The notes: a model not told the origin generated them from the sequence alone. Shown: positions 7,762 to 17,914, numbered from the stretch's first letter. The stretch is 21,595 nucleotides of DNA from Equivita sp045641605 (GCA_045641605.1 JAZUHG010000059.1:1-21595), one strand, 5' to 3'. Numbers and translations: made by a program.

Positions 7762-10526
7762 CTGCTGGTGAGGGTAAGCAAATGAAGGCCTATCAAGAGA
7801 TGGCCAGCTATATTGGCACTCTTGAGAAGGATATGCAAAAAAAATCTGATGCACAGTTGGCTGCTCTCACTAATAATTTTAGAGAACGTCTTGAAAAAGG
7901 CGAAGACTTAGAATCTGTTTTACCTGAAGCTTTCGCAGCTGTTCGAGAGGCGAGTGTAAGAACCACAGGACTTCGGCACTTCGATGTGCAATTAATTGGT
8001 GGTATGGCACTAAATGATGGTCGAATTGCTGAGATGAAAACTGGTGAAGGTAAAACACTTGTTTCTACTTTGGCAGGTTACCTAAACGCGCTTCCGGGGG
8101 ATAACGTTCACATTGTTACAGTTAACGATTACTTGGCAGAGCGCGATAGTGTTTGGATGGGTCAGATCTATAAATTCCTAGGAATGAAGGTTGGCCTTAT
8201 TCTAAACGGCATGATGCCTCAAGATAAAATTCCAGCATACCAAGCTGACATTACATATGGTACAAATAGTGAGTTTGGTTTTGATTACCTTCGTGACAAC
8301 ATGGTTACCAAAGCCGATATGAGAGTTCAGCGAGGCCATACATTTGCTATCGTAGATGAGGTTGACTCCATCTTGATTGATGAGGCCAGAACACCTCTTA
8401 TTATTTCTGGTGCTGGTGTTAAGGCAGCAGATACTTATAAAAGTTTTGCTCGAGCAATGCCAGGTTTGAAGGCTGGTGTTGATTTTGAAATTGACGAAGC
8501 AAAACACACTATATTTACAACTGAAGTTGGTCTTGCAAAGGTTGAGGCAGCTACAGGTATCGAAGATATCTACAGTGACCCTTCGGGGCAATTAGCCAAC
8601 CACTTGCAACAAGCTCTTCGTGCGGAATTTTTATTTCATCGCGATGATGAATATGTTGTTGTTGACGGTGAAGTTAAGATTGTTGATGAGTTTACTGGTC
8701 GTATTATGGAAGGGCGTCGCTATTCTGAAGGCTTGCACCAAGCAATTGAAGCCAAAGAAGGCGTTGCCATTAAAGAGGAAAATCAAACTCTAGCTACCAT
8801 CACATTGCAAAACTACTTCCGTTTGTATGAGAAGTTATCTGGTATGACAGGTACTGCTATGACAGAGGATGCTGAGTTTAGAGAGATTTATAAATTGCCA
8901 GTTGTTGCAATTCCTCCAAACAAGCCTGTTATTCGTGATGATAAAAATGATCTTGTTTATAGAAATGTTGAGGCAAAGTTTAATGCTGTTGCTGCAGATA
9001 TTAAAGAGCGCCACGACAATGGCCAGCCTTGCTTGGTTGGTACAGTTTCTATTGAGAATTCAGAGAAACTTTCGCGCTTGTTGGACAAGCAAGGCATTAA
9101 GCACAATACATTAAATGCTAAAAACCATGCTTTTGAGGCGGAGATTGTTGCTCAGGCGGGTCGTGCCGGGGCAGTTACAATTGCTACCAACATGGCTGGC
9201 CGTGGTACCGATATTTTGCTTGGTGGTAACCCCGAAGGCATGGCAACCAGTTTCTTGCGCGAGGAAGGCTTCGATCTAAACGCTGCAGAAGATGACGAAG
9301 ACGCAAATGTCCCAACAGATAAAGACAGAGAAAAAGCCTTGGACAAAGCCAAGAAAATTACTGAAGAAGAACGTGAGATTGTTTTGAAGGCTGGAGGCCT
9401 TGCTGTAATTGGTACAGAGCGTCATGAGTCACGTCGTATTGATAATCAGCTTCGAGGTCGTTCTGGTAGGCAGGGTGACCCTGGTGTTACTCAGTTCTAT
9501 CTATCATTAGAGGATGACTTGATGCGTCTCTTCGGAGGCCCCCGTATGGAAAGCATCGCTAATATGATGGAGAAAAATGACATCCCCGAAGACACTCCAA
9601 TCCAGGCTGGTATGGTTTCGAAGGCTATCGAGAGTGCCCAACGTCAGGTCGAGAGCATGCACTTCGGTTCTAGAAAGCACGTCTTGGAATACGACGATGT
9701 CATGAATCTTCAACGTAAAGCTATATATGATGAGCGTAATGACATATTAGATGGTAAAGATCTTGGCGAGCGCGTTAGTGAGATGTTTGACGATGCTGTT
9801 AAACGCGTAGTTGGCGAGTACTGCCCAGATAAATCTACTGTTGAAGAGTGGGATTTCAAGAATGTTAATTTGTGAGTTGCTAACCTAACAGGTAGGAATG
9901 ATTTCGATCTAAATAAGATTAGCCACGAAGGCGACTCTGAAGTTGCTTGTGAAGCGCTTCAGGCATATTTACAAACTGTATATGATGAGAAGTGCGATGA
10001 GCTTTCGGAACCTATCGTAAAGGTTTTGCAGCCTCAAATAATGCTACGTATTTTGGACACCAGATGGATGGCCCACCTTCAAGAGATGGACTATTTAAAG
10101 CAAGGTATTGGGCTTCGTGCTTATGGACAGCTTGACCCACTGGTTGAGTATAAACAAGAGGCATATAAGGCATTTAAGGCACTTACCGAAGGCATGTACG
10201 AAGACTTCCTTCGAACCTTCCTACGTTTGCAAATGGCCGTGGAGCAACCACTTCCAGAGCAAAAGTCTGCATTGCAGGGTAAGGTTGACTATTCTAACCC
10301 CGAAGGCAACTTGGACGCCAAGGAGAGAAATTCTGCTCCGGCTCCATCGCCTAAGAAGGCTGCAGCCAATGCAAAGGGCATGCCACAAAAAGCTCCAGAG
10401 GAAGAGATTAAAACTCGCACATATGTTAAAGATAAAAATGATCCATATGCAAATGTGGGGAGGAACGATCCTTGCCCATGCGGCTCAGGTAAAAAATTCA
10501 AGAAATGCCACGGTGCAAATTCTTAA
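7737..10526 (+). CDS. secA: Preprotein translocase ATPase SecA
   Basis: 929 residues, normal for SecA1. It drives Sec-dependent export through SecYEG. Walker A MKTGEGKT is at residues 100-107, DEVDSILIDEARTPLIISG starts at 207, and the second helicase half contains NMAGRGTDILLGGNP, GTERHESRRIDNQLRGRSGRQGDPG, and LRILDTRWMAHLQEMDYL. The C-terminus is the zinc-binding SEC-C motif C-P-C-x8-C-H (Cys 913, 915, 924). One UGA (9873) is Trp 713, within the sequence NVNLWVAN. ATG 7737 is chosen because it yields the family-like MGILSKILTAGEGKQ; ATG 7719 is also in frame. Neither has a convincing Shine-Dalgarno; the only good one precedes internal ATG 7782. The start lies 25 nt inside the LPXTG gene, which suggests translational coupling. 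Confidence 0.95.
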
Positions 10527-10682
10527 ACTTTTGTTCTATTAATTTAAATTTTTATAAGTTTAAATGAATATTAAAAACATGCGAGAAATTATTTTTTTTA
10601 TTGCATTATCTACCAGGAATTTAGTAATTTGGCCTTTTAAAAGCCCAGGTGGAGCTCTTAATTTAAAAATATTACATTTTTC
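10527..10682. other. AT-rich intergenic segment after secA
   Basis: About 150 bases between the secA stop and the mihf promoter, very AT-rich. It holds TTTAAA...TTTAAA around 10542-10565 and a CTTTTAAAAG dyad near 10634-10643, neither of which looks like a strong G+C-rich intrinsic terminator. A 48-codon ORF from ATG 10564 runs into the promoter and has no RBS. I see no gene here. Confidence 0.5.
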
Positions 10683-10711
10683 CTGCACAATGGCTATTTT
10701 TTGTGTATAAT
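10683..10711 (+). promoter_or_regulatory. Promoter of mihf
   Basis: A perfect TATAAT at 10706-10711 with CTGCAC/TGCACA at 10683-10689 as a weak -35 about 16-17 nt upstream. The same CTGCACAA string precedes the TATAAT of the 1811 gene (1773-1780). The predicted start of transcription is near 10718, giving a leader of about 60 nt. Confidence 0.6.
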
Positions 10712-10717
10712 AGCAGG

Positions 10718-10734
10718 GTACACAATTTGTGTAC
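10718..10734 (+). promoter_or_regulatory. 17-nt perfect inverted repeat at the predicted mihf transcription start
   Basis: GTACACAA-T-TTGTGTAC is an uninterrupted palindrome with a single central base. It sits 6 nt downstream of the -10 hexamer, where a bound repressor would block RNA polymerase; alternatively it folds as a 5' hairpin that stabilises the mRNA. The symmetry is seen directly; the function is inferred. Confidence 0.55.
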
Positions 10735-10745
10735 AAATGTTAGGC

Positions 10746-10759
10746 GGGACATCTGTCCC
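10746..10759 (+). promoter_or_regulatory. Second inverted repeat in the mihf 5' leader
   Basis: GGGACA-TC-TGTCCC is a perfect 6+6 inverted repeat (or a 5-bp G+C-rich stem with a 4-nt loop) located 7 nt before the AAGGAG ribosome binding site (10767-10772). In RNA it would form a small stable hairpin close to the RBS, a possible control point for translation. Confidence 0.5.
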
Positions 10760-10778
10760 AAGAGAAAAGGAGATTGAG

Positions 10779-11090
10779 ATGGCAACACCACCACAATTAT
10801 CACCAGAAGATCGCGCTAAGGCTTTAGCCAAGGCAAAAGAGGCTCGTACAAAGAGAGCTCAACTTCGTAAAGAAATTGCTTCTGGTAAAAAGGATCTTAA
10901 GGCAGTTTTAAAATCTGCAAATGATCCTATCGTTGGTCGTATGAAGGTTAAGACTCTCATCGAAGCTCTTCCAGGTTGTGGAAAAGTAAAATGCGAAAAG
11001 ATTATGGCTGATCTTAAGATCGCTGATAATCGTCGTGTACAGGGTCTTGGCACTCGCCAGGTCGAAGGTTTGCTAGAGCGTTTAGCTTAA
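10779..11090 (+). CDS. mihF: Actinobacterial integration host factor (mIHF)
   Basis: 103 residues, basic and Lys-rich, no UGA. The N-terminal LSPEDRAKALAKAKEARTKRAQL and the C-terminal KVKTLIEALPGCGKVKCEKIMADL...NRRVQGLGTRQVEGLLERL are characteristic of mIHF, a nucleoid-associated DNA-binding and -bending protein restricted to Actinobacteria and unrelated to the HU/IHF fold. It starts at ATG 10779 behind AAAAGGAG. In actinobacteria mihF commonly precedes gmk and rpoZ, exactly as here, with gmk starting 4 nt after its stop. This is one of the strongest taxonomic clues in the window. The leader holds two perfect inverted repeats that may regulate it. Confidence 0.93.
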   Translation: MATPPQLSPEDRAKALAKAKEARTKRAQLRKEIASGKKDLKAVLKSANDPIVGRMKVKTLIEALPGCGKVKCEKIMADLKIADNRRVQGLGTRQVEGLLERLA

Positions 11091-11094
11091 TAAC

Positions 11095-11652
11095 GTGATA
11101 GGTAAACTATTCGTAATCTCTGGGCCATCAGGTGTCGGCAAAGACACTTTGATGGCCTTAATTTTTAAGCAGATTCCATCCTTAACTCGATGAGTAACCT
11201 GCACAACCCGTTCGCCGCGTCCAGGCGAAGAAGATGGGAATCCTTATTTCTTTAAAACTCCAGATGAATTCAAAGCTATGATCGAAAACAATGAACTTGT
11301 TGAGTTCAATGAGTTTGCTGGCAACTTCTATGGCACTCCAAAAGCATTTGCCGAAGACATGTTAAAAGCTGGGAGTAACATTATTACCGCAATTGACGTC
11401 AATGGTGCAGAAAATGTTAAGAAGGCTTTTCCAGACGCACATTTAATTTTTATCGAGCCACCAAGCATTGATGAGCTTCGCAAGCGCCTTATAAAGAGAG
11501 GGACCGAAAGCGAAGAATATATCGAAAAACGTCTTGCTATTGTTCAAAGCGAATTGGACAAAAAAGGTCAATTTGACGCCATTTTTGTCAATGATGAAAT
11601 AAAAAAATGTTGCGAACAAATCACCAGCTACATTACTGATTTTCTAAAATAA
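11095..11652 (+). CDS. gmk: Guanylate kinase
   Basis: 185 residues, the usual length. It phosphorylates GMP to GDP with ATP in the cytosol. The P-loop SGPSGVGKDT is at residues 9-18, followed by TCTTRSPRPGE (GMP binding), the EFNEFAGNFYGTP region, and IFIEPPS...RL..RGTES in the lid and C-terminal part. UGA at 11191 is Trp 33, in a variable position just before the TTRSPRPGE motif; without it the P-loop would be separated from the rest of the enzyme. GTG 11095 starts 4 nt after the mihf stop without its own Shine-Dalgarno, so translation is probably coupled to mihf. Confidence 0.94.
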
Positions 11653-11666
11653 TTTTGCCCAAAACC

Positions 11667-11694
11667 TTGATTTTTCTTGACACCGTAGTAAAAT
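11667..11694 (+). promoter_or_regulatory. Putative rpoZ promoter
   Basis: TTGATT (11667-11672), a 16-nt spacer and TAAAAT (11689-11694) lie in the 68-nt gap between gmk and rpoZ, followed by the RBS AAAGGAG before ATG 11721. A TTGACA at 11677-11682 is also present but is too close to this -10. This would let rpoZ-thiI be transcribed apart from mihf-gmk. Confidence 0.45.
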
Positions 11695-11720
11695 ACGCAA
11701 TTCCGGACAAAGGAGTATAA

Positions 11721-11981
11721 ATGAGTATTACAGATCCAAAAATTGATGTTTTGTTAGAGAAGGCAGACAACGACAGATTTTTGTTATGCGCCGAAGCTGC
11801 TCAACGCGCCGAGGACATTAATGAAATGATGCACGGCCAACATGTTCGTGCCTTAACTGTTGATGCTGCTGTTGAACTTGCTCGTGCAAATCACAATAGA
11901 CCTCTTTCTATGTCTTTCGAAGAGATTGCACGTGACGAAGTAAGCCCAGACCCAGATAGTATTGATATTAAAGCTCATTAA
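11721..11981 (+). CDS. rpoZ: RNA polymerase omega subunit
   Basis: 86 residues. Omega helps fold and hold the beta' subunit in RNA polymerase. The N-terminal ITDPKIDVLLEKADNDRFLLCAEAAQRAEDINEMM and the C-terminal RPLSMSFEEIARDEV match the family's conserved ITxPxIDxLL...A..A..RA..IN and A..EI. positions. The RBS is AAAGGAG (spacing 6). It contains no Trp codons. The TAA stop overlaps the thiI ATG by one base, so the two are translated together. Its position after gmk is conserved in many bacteria. Confidence 0.92.
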   Translation: MSITDPKIDVLLEKADNDRFLLCAEAAQRAEDINEMMHGQHVRALTVDAAVELARANHNRPLSMSFEEIARDEVSPDPDSIDIKAH

Positions 11982-13159
11982 TGAACCGCATTTGTTTAGT
12001 ACACTATCATGAAATTGGTCTAAAAGGTAAAAACCGTAGCTTCTTCGAAAAGCGCTTAGAAAACAATTTAAAAGATGCCCTTGCTAGTATTAGCGAGGGT
12101 ATTTTTATGAAGCGAATTTCTGGGCGAATCCTAATTGAGATTCCCGAAGACACAAATGCCAGTGAACTTTTAGACATTGTCTTAAAGGTACCTGGCTGCG
12201 CAAGGGCTTCGGTGGGATATAAGTGCGAGCAAAGTGTAGAGGCTATGATAGAAGCAGGCTGTGAGGTTATGCGTGAGCACAACGATGGCAAACATCCAGA
12301 AAGCTTTAAGGTTTCCGCTAGGCGTAATCATACTAATTTTGAGAAGGATTCAATGGAGTTAAACCAGTTGGTTGGCGGTGCTGTATCTGACGCCTTTCCT
12401 GATGTTAAGGTCCAAATGAAAGAGCCTGAGCTTGAAATTCGAGTTGAGGTTATCGAAGGCGGGGCATACGTATATGGAACTAGCAAAGCAGGAGTTGGTG
12501 GCTTACCAGTTGGTACTGGTGGTAAAGTTGTAGCAATGCTGTCCAGCGGGATTGATTCGCCTGTAGCTTTGTGAACAATGGCCCGAAGGGGTGCTCAAGT
12601 TTGTGCAGTTCATTTTTCGGGTGCGCCAATAGTAACGAATGAGTCTGAATACTTAGTAAAGGAAATTTGTGAAAACTTTAGCAAAGCTGGCTTGGTAAAC
12701 AAGCTCTACATTGTACGAATAGGCGAGTTCCAAAAAAAGATAGCTGAAGACTGCCCAGAAAAACTTCGAATAATTTTGTACAGACGCTTTATGTACCGAT
12801 GTGCCGAAGCGATTGCAAAAGCCGAAGACGCTAAGGCTCTAGTAACAGGCGAAAGCCTAGGCCAGGTTGCTTCCCAGACAATAGATAACTTAGCTGCTAC
12901 AAATGCCGCAGTTGACATGCAAGTCTTTAGGCCATTAATTGGTAGCGACAAACAAGAGATAACGGACAGAGCAATACAGATAGGAACCTTTGACTTGTCA
13001 TCTCAAAAAGCTCCAGACTGTTGTACTTTATATATGCCAAGTGCTCCAGAAACCCACGCAAAATTAAAATATGTCGATCTTGCGGAGCAAGATTTGCCTA
13101 TTAACGACTGAATTGAAGAGGCTATTAAAGAATCGGAAATCATAACTTACGTTTCTTAA
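11981..13159 (+). CDS. thiI: tRNA 4-thiouridine synthetase ThiI (no rhodanese domain)
   Basis: 392 residues. It uses ATP and persulfide sulfur to make s4U8 in tRNA and can also serve thiamine biosynthesis. The NFLD/THUMP half (VHYHEIGLKGKNRSFFEKRL, then GAYVYGTSKAGVGGLPVGTGGK) is followed by the PP-loop at residues 188-194, here SSGIDSP rather than the usual SGGIDSP, and then GESLGQVASQTIDNL and APDCCTLYMP. The length matches the Bacillus-type enzyme without the C-terminal rhodanese domain of E. coli. UGA at 12572 is Trp 198, the conserved Trp of SPVAGW; a second UGA at 13109 is Trp near the C-terminus. Starts at ATG 11981, inside the rpoZ stop codon. Converges on tilS with a 19-nt gap. Confidence 0.94.
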
Positions 13160-13178
13160 GTAAGAGATTTTTATATAT

Positions 13179-14210
13179 TTATAATCTATTTCTAGATTTT
13201 CTATAATTTTCCATAGGTTGTACAAGAACTCCATTTTTATTGGAGTGCACAGAATAATTTTCTTGGATGTTATCTGTATAGTTTGATTGTTCGCTAGCTT
13301 GCAAGATCGATTCAATTGTTTTAGATTCGATGCGAGTACCAGGTGAGAATACCTTAATTAGCGTATTATAAATTGCACGACGTTTAAGAACCAAGTCTTC
13401 GGTGTTAAAAGAGGGCTTGATAGTAAAACTTTCACCATCGATTTCTATATACTTATTTGTGATGTCTTGAACTTTGCCTTCGATATATTCACTCTCATCG
13501 GCAATGAGGTTCATGGAATTGCAAAGGTTATCGATCACATTTGGGTTTTGTTTTTTGGCAAGCGGAATAATTTCATGTCGGACATAAGCGCGAAAGCGGT
13601 CTGTGTCTTCGTTAGTAATATCTTCATGCCAAAGCAGGCCATTTGCATCTTTGTACGCGTTGTGGAGGTCTTCGATGTAGTGGACTAACATTTCTTTAGG
13701 GATGTCAAGAAGCGGACGGATTAAATTTTGATTTTGGTATGAAATGCTAGCGAAGCCACCTGGACCAGTACCAACAATGGATCTCATATAGAAGTTTTCG
13801 ATGCGGTCGTCTGCTGTGTGAGCTGTGCAAATCTTTACATTTCCGCCTATTTTTTTGGCGAGCTCATTAGCAAGTTCATAGCGCACATCATGTCCGCAAG
13901 CTTCAATGTTTTGGTTACGCTGCGAAGCGAGTTTTGCAATGTCTTTTGAGTATCCTGCGAAGTTAAGTCCAAGATGCTTTGCAAGTGCCTTGACAAATTG
14001 TGCGTCCGAAGACGAGTCTTGACGTAAGTTGTGATCAAGGTGCATGATGGTCATCTTATTTCCGAAAATCTCATGCATTATGTAGGCGAGCGCTACAGAG
14101 TCGCTTCCACCAGAAACCATTAAAATAAGATGGTCTGTGTGACGAAGCATTTTGCGTCGCTTGATGGTTTCGCTAGCGATTTGTTTGGCTGATAAATTTT
14201 TGGAAGCCAT
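13179..14210 (-). CDS. tilS: tRNA(Ile)-lysidine synthase
   Basis: 343 residues. It adds lysine to C34 of tRNA-Ile(CAU), changing it to read AUA, and is normally essential. The N-terminal PP-loop VSGGSDSVAL is at residues 32-41, followed by IMHLDHNLR, GHDVRYELAN, ICTAHTADDRIENFYMRSIVGTGPGGFASI and IIRPLLDI-type segments. The C-terminal region is shorter and less conserved than E. coli TilS (432 residues). ATG 14210 is preferred because it follows the exporter stop by 1 nt; an upstream in-frame ATG at 14279 would overlap the ABC gene. No in-frame UGA; the one visible Trp is UGG. Last gene of the minus-strand exporter operon. Confidence 0.92.
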   Translation of the reverse strand: MASKNLSAKQIASETIKRRKMLRHTDHLILMVSGGSDSVALAYIMHEIFGNKMTIMHLDHNLRQDSSSDAQFVKALAKHLGLNFAGYSKDIAKLASQRNQNIEACGHDVRYELANELAKKIGGNVKICTAHTADDRIENFYMRSIVGTGPGGFASISYQNQNLIRPLLDIPKEMLVHYIEDLHNAYKDANGLLWHEDITNEDTDRFRAYVRHEIIPLAKKQNPNVIDNLCNSMNLIADESEYIEGKVQDITNKYIEIDGESFTIKPSFNTEDLVLKRRAIYNTLIKVFSPGTRIESKTIESILQASEQSNYTDNIQENYSVHSNKNGVLVQPMENYRKSRNRL

Positions 14211-14211
14211 T

Positions 14212-16095
14212 TTATGCGTCCTGGAATTGACTGTTGTAAAGCTCGAAGTACTTACCACCTTTTTCGATGAGCTCATCATGAGTTCCAGATTCTACAACGT
14301 CACCATTTTCCATCAATAAAATGAGGTTAGCATTTTTAATAGTTGATAGCCTGTGAGCAATTACGAAGCTCGTGCGTCCGTGGGTAAGCATGTCCATAGC
14401 AAGTTGGATGTCTAGCTCTGTTCTTGTATCTACGCTAGATGTAGCCTCATCTAAGATCAACATAGGAGCATTTTGCAACATGGCTCTGGCAATTGTTAGA
14501 AGCTGCTTTTGACCAGCCGAGATTGCCAAGCCTTCGCTCATTTTTGTGTCAAAGCCCTCTGGCATTGTATTGATGAAGTCATAAATTCCACATGTTTGGC
14601 AAACTTCAATTAGTTGATCTTCGGTAACGCCTTGCATGTTGTAAATTAGGTTTTCTTTAACAGTGCCTTCGAAGAGTCATGTCTCTTGAAGAACCATTCC
14701 AAATAAGTCATGAATGTTTTCGCGACGAAGCTCACTAATAGGGATGCCGTCAATTTTGATTTCACCACTATTAATATCGTAGAATCGCATAAGCAAATTA
14801 ATCAAGGTAGTTTTGCCTGCACCAGTTTGACCAACAATAGCAACTTTTTGTCCTGGCTCTACTTTTGCAGAGAAATCGTTAATAATAATTTTATCTGGGT
14901 TTGAAGGATAGCTAAACTTTACATGACTAAATTCAACGGCGCCTTTTGGCTCATCAATTCGTTTATCCTTCATGCTTTCATCTGGGAATTCGTCAGCCTC
15001 TAAGAAACTGAACAAACGAACAGCAGCAGCGCAAACACCTTGTAGGTCGGTTAGGTATTGAGTGATGCGAGTTAATGGCTGTGTGCAATAATTGCAGAAG
15101 AGAAGGAAGGCAGCAACTGCACCGAAGGTAATAATGTTATTCATTGCAAGATTTGCGCCAACAACAATAACCGCTAATATAGCAAAGTTTCCAATTACGG
15201 TCATTAATGGTGCCATAATACCGCTAATGAATTGAGACATGTAATCGGTCTTATAAAGCTTCTCATTTCCTTCGTCGAATTTCTCAGTTACCTTTCTCTT
15301 CGCGCGAGTCATCTTAATTACTTGGTAACCAGAATACATCTCTTCGATAAGACCGTTAATAGCACCTAAGTTACCTTGCCTTTGGTCGAAGTATTTTTGA
15401 GACATTTTCATTATGCTCATGATGGCGATCAAGCCAATAAGAACAACACCATAAACGCACAAAGTTAAGTGCCACTCTGTTATTAACATCATTATTAAGC
15501 AAGTAATAAATTGAGCTATTGATTTAATTAGTCCAGGCAAACACCTTGAAATACCTTGACGAAGTGTTTGGATATCGTTTGTAATGCATGAGAGAATGTC
15601 TCCTTGGATGTGAGTATTAAAATAGCTTGATGGCAACTTGTTCAGTTTTTGAATAAAGTCAGAACGAAGCCTCATGCAAACCTTCGCTGTCATGCCAGCC
15701 ATAATATATTGTTGAATGAATCCAAATAAGTTACTTGAGCCATAAATAACAATCAAGATAAAGCCAATCATAGAAATATAGCTCATGTCAATCTCGCCAG
15801 TTAGTCCACTTTGAATTGCGTCAGCCATTTGACCAACCAAGTTAGGACCAAGCATTAGAAGTATGGAGCTTAGTGCTGCAAGGATAAAGCCAGCGACCAA
15901 TACCTTCTTAAACTTTCCAATATAGGTAAAAACCTTACCAAGAGTTTTGAAGATTTCACCTAAGCTTTGCTTCTCTTTGGAAGAGACCATGTTAACTCCG
16001 CCGCCAGTAGGGGCTCCTTTCATGCCTTTGTTGCCTTGAAAGTTGCTTTCCTTCTTAGCGTAATCGAAGCTTGTATTTTCGTTCTTCTTAGCCAA
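14212..16095 (-). CDS. Heterodimeric ABC exporter subunit, catalytically competent half
   Basis: 627 residues: a polar N-terminal extension (about 45 residues), a six-helix exporter membrane domain (about 60-345), and a C-terminal ATPase. Walker A is GQTGAGKTT, Walker B LILDEAT with the catalytic Glu, and the H-loop has His (IAHRLST). The signature is ISAGQ instead of LSGGQ, typical of the subunit whose signature completes the degenerate site in TM288/LmrD-like exporters. UGA at 14677 is the Trp of QETWLF, a conserved exporter position; without it the ATPase would be severed after the Q-loop. Its ATG overlaps the partner gene's end by 8 nt. Substrate unknown; peptides, lipids and drugs are all possible. 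Confidence 0.9.
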
Positions 16096-17914
16096 TGTTC
16101 TTTTGTATCTTTGCCAATTCTTCTGCCTTCATTTGCGAAATTGCAATTTCTTGGTAAGTCTCGCAAGTCTTTAATAATTCTTCGTGCTTACCAATACCAA
16201 CAAGTTCGCCATTTTCCAATACGAGAATTTTATCTGCGTTTTTGATTGTTCCAATTCTTTGGGCAACCATAACAACGGTAGTGTCTTTCAAATTAGTTTT
16301 AAGTTCATGACGAAGAGCTGCATCGGTCTTGTAATCCAAGGCGCTAAATGAATCGTCCAAAATCAAAATCTCTGGACGTCTTGCAATTGCGCGAGCGATG
16401 GATAGACGTTGCTTTTGTCCACCAGAAATATCTTTACCACCTTGACTTACTATGGTCTTCTTGCCGTCCTTTAAGTTATTAATAAACTCTTCGGCTTGAG
16501 CGATGCGTATGGCTTCGTCAACTTGATTATCGCTAAGTTCATGCTCTAGTTCACCAAATTTAATGTTGTCTTCGATGGTCCCATAAAAGACAACAGGTTT
16601 TTGTGTGGCCATCCCAATTGTGTTGTACAAAACATTAAATGAATAGTTTGAAATATCTTTGCCGGAAAGAAGAACTTTGCCTGCTGTAGCATCGTAGAAC
16701 CTTGTGATTAGGTTAACAAGCGTAGTTTTGCCACTGCCAGTTGAACCAATAATTGCAACAGTTTCGCCCTTCTTAACTTCGAAATTGATTTTCTTAAGCA
16801 TATCGTTTCTGGTATTTGGATATTTGAAATAAACATCCTTAAACTCGATGATGTTTTTAGAGTCACCTTTTTCATCCAACTTGCCTTCGGTAATTTGAAT
16901 GTCAGAATCAAGAACAGCAATTATACGTTCTGCCGAAGCAAGGGCAGGAGGCAGCATCATAAATATCATAACCATCATCATGAAGGCAGACAAAATATAA
17001 TTTGCATACATGGCAAAGGCGATAATGTCTCCGAAGAATTGGATACGATCTCCCAAAGCCATCGGAACAAGCAAAGCAGCACCAACCCAATAAATTGTAA
17101 ACCAAAGCCCCGTTGTTGCAATTTCGATAATTGGTTGAAGACCTGCAAATACTCTTTGGTTAAACAATTGAGTAAATGTCATCTCGATGTTAACATCTTG
17201 AAATTTATCGTTTTGATAGTCTTGCGCATTGAAAGCTTGGACAACATTAATACCCGTTAAATTTTCACGAACCATCAAGTTAATTTTATCTGTTAATTTC
17301 TGAATCTTACGAAAGCGTGGAAGAACAATGGCCATAACAATCAATACGCTTATGCAAACTACAGCAACAAATGCTCCAGTTAGTGCAGTAAGTTGCCAGT
17401 TCTTGCCAGCAATTTTACAAATCGCTCAAATAGCTGTAATGGGAGCTTTAACTGCGATTTGCATTCCCATAGAAATTAGAGTTTGTATTTGAGAGATATC
17501 GTTAGTTGTTCTAGTGATTAGACTTGGAATTGTAAATTTTAAAATTTCTTCGTCGCTAAAATTCATCGTTTTGTCAAAGAGCTCTTTGCGAAGACTAAAT
17601 GTAAATCCTGCGGCTGCTTTTGCAGCAAGGTAGCCAGTTGCAATGCTTAGTACAATACTTGCAGCAAGACAAGCAAGCATCTGCCCACCGATGATTCATG
17701 TTCTACCGATGTCACCACCGGCGCTGGTTGCAAGAACTGTCATTTCGTCAATGAAGTCTGGAATTTTTAAATCAAAAAATACTTGGCCGCAAATCAGAAC
17801 ACACGCGATAAGAATCATCGTGACTTCACGCTTTTTCATATGTCTGAAAAGTTTAATCAAAATACATCCAACTTGACGAGAGCATATTATAGTCTTAATT
17901 TTTGATTTTTCCAT
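16088..17914 (-). CDS. Heterodimeric ABC exporter subunit, degenerate-site half
   Basis: 608 residues with a membrane domain (about 25-310) and a C-terminal ATPase. Walker A GSTGSGKTT is at about 390-398 and the signature is canonical ISGGQ (496-500). Walker B reads LILDDS, with Asp 521 replacing the catalytic Glu, and the H-loop His is Gln 552 (VAQRIGT). These two changes define the degenerate subunit of TM287/288, LmrCD and BmrCD-like exporters, where one ATP site hydrolyses poorly. UGA codons at 17696 and 17426 are Trp in the membrane domain. The start is taken at ATG 17914; it has no close Shine-Dalgarno, and the ATG near 17839 (MKKREVTM) is an alternative. First gene of the minus-strand operon. 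Confidence 0.9.

Noticed and set aside
8202..8591. Long antisense ORFs inside secA, thiI, pstP and fhaA
   Set aside because: They are shadows of strongly conserved genes on the opposite strand and show no recognisable protein sequence or RBS.
10634..10643. CTTTTAAAAG dyad after secA as a terminator
   Set aside because: The stem is almost entirely A/T with no loop, and there is no clean U-tract directly after it.
10564..10710. 48-codon ORF between secA and mihf
   Set aside because: It has no RBS, runs into the TATAAT of the mihf promoter, and its composition looks like random AT-rich sequence.
13146..13170. Hairpin CTTAC...GTAAG followed by TTTTT between thiI and tilS as a terminator
   Set aside because: The stem is only 5 bp with a 9-nt loop, overlaps the thiI stop, and is too weak to call.
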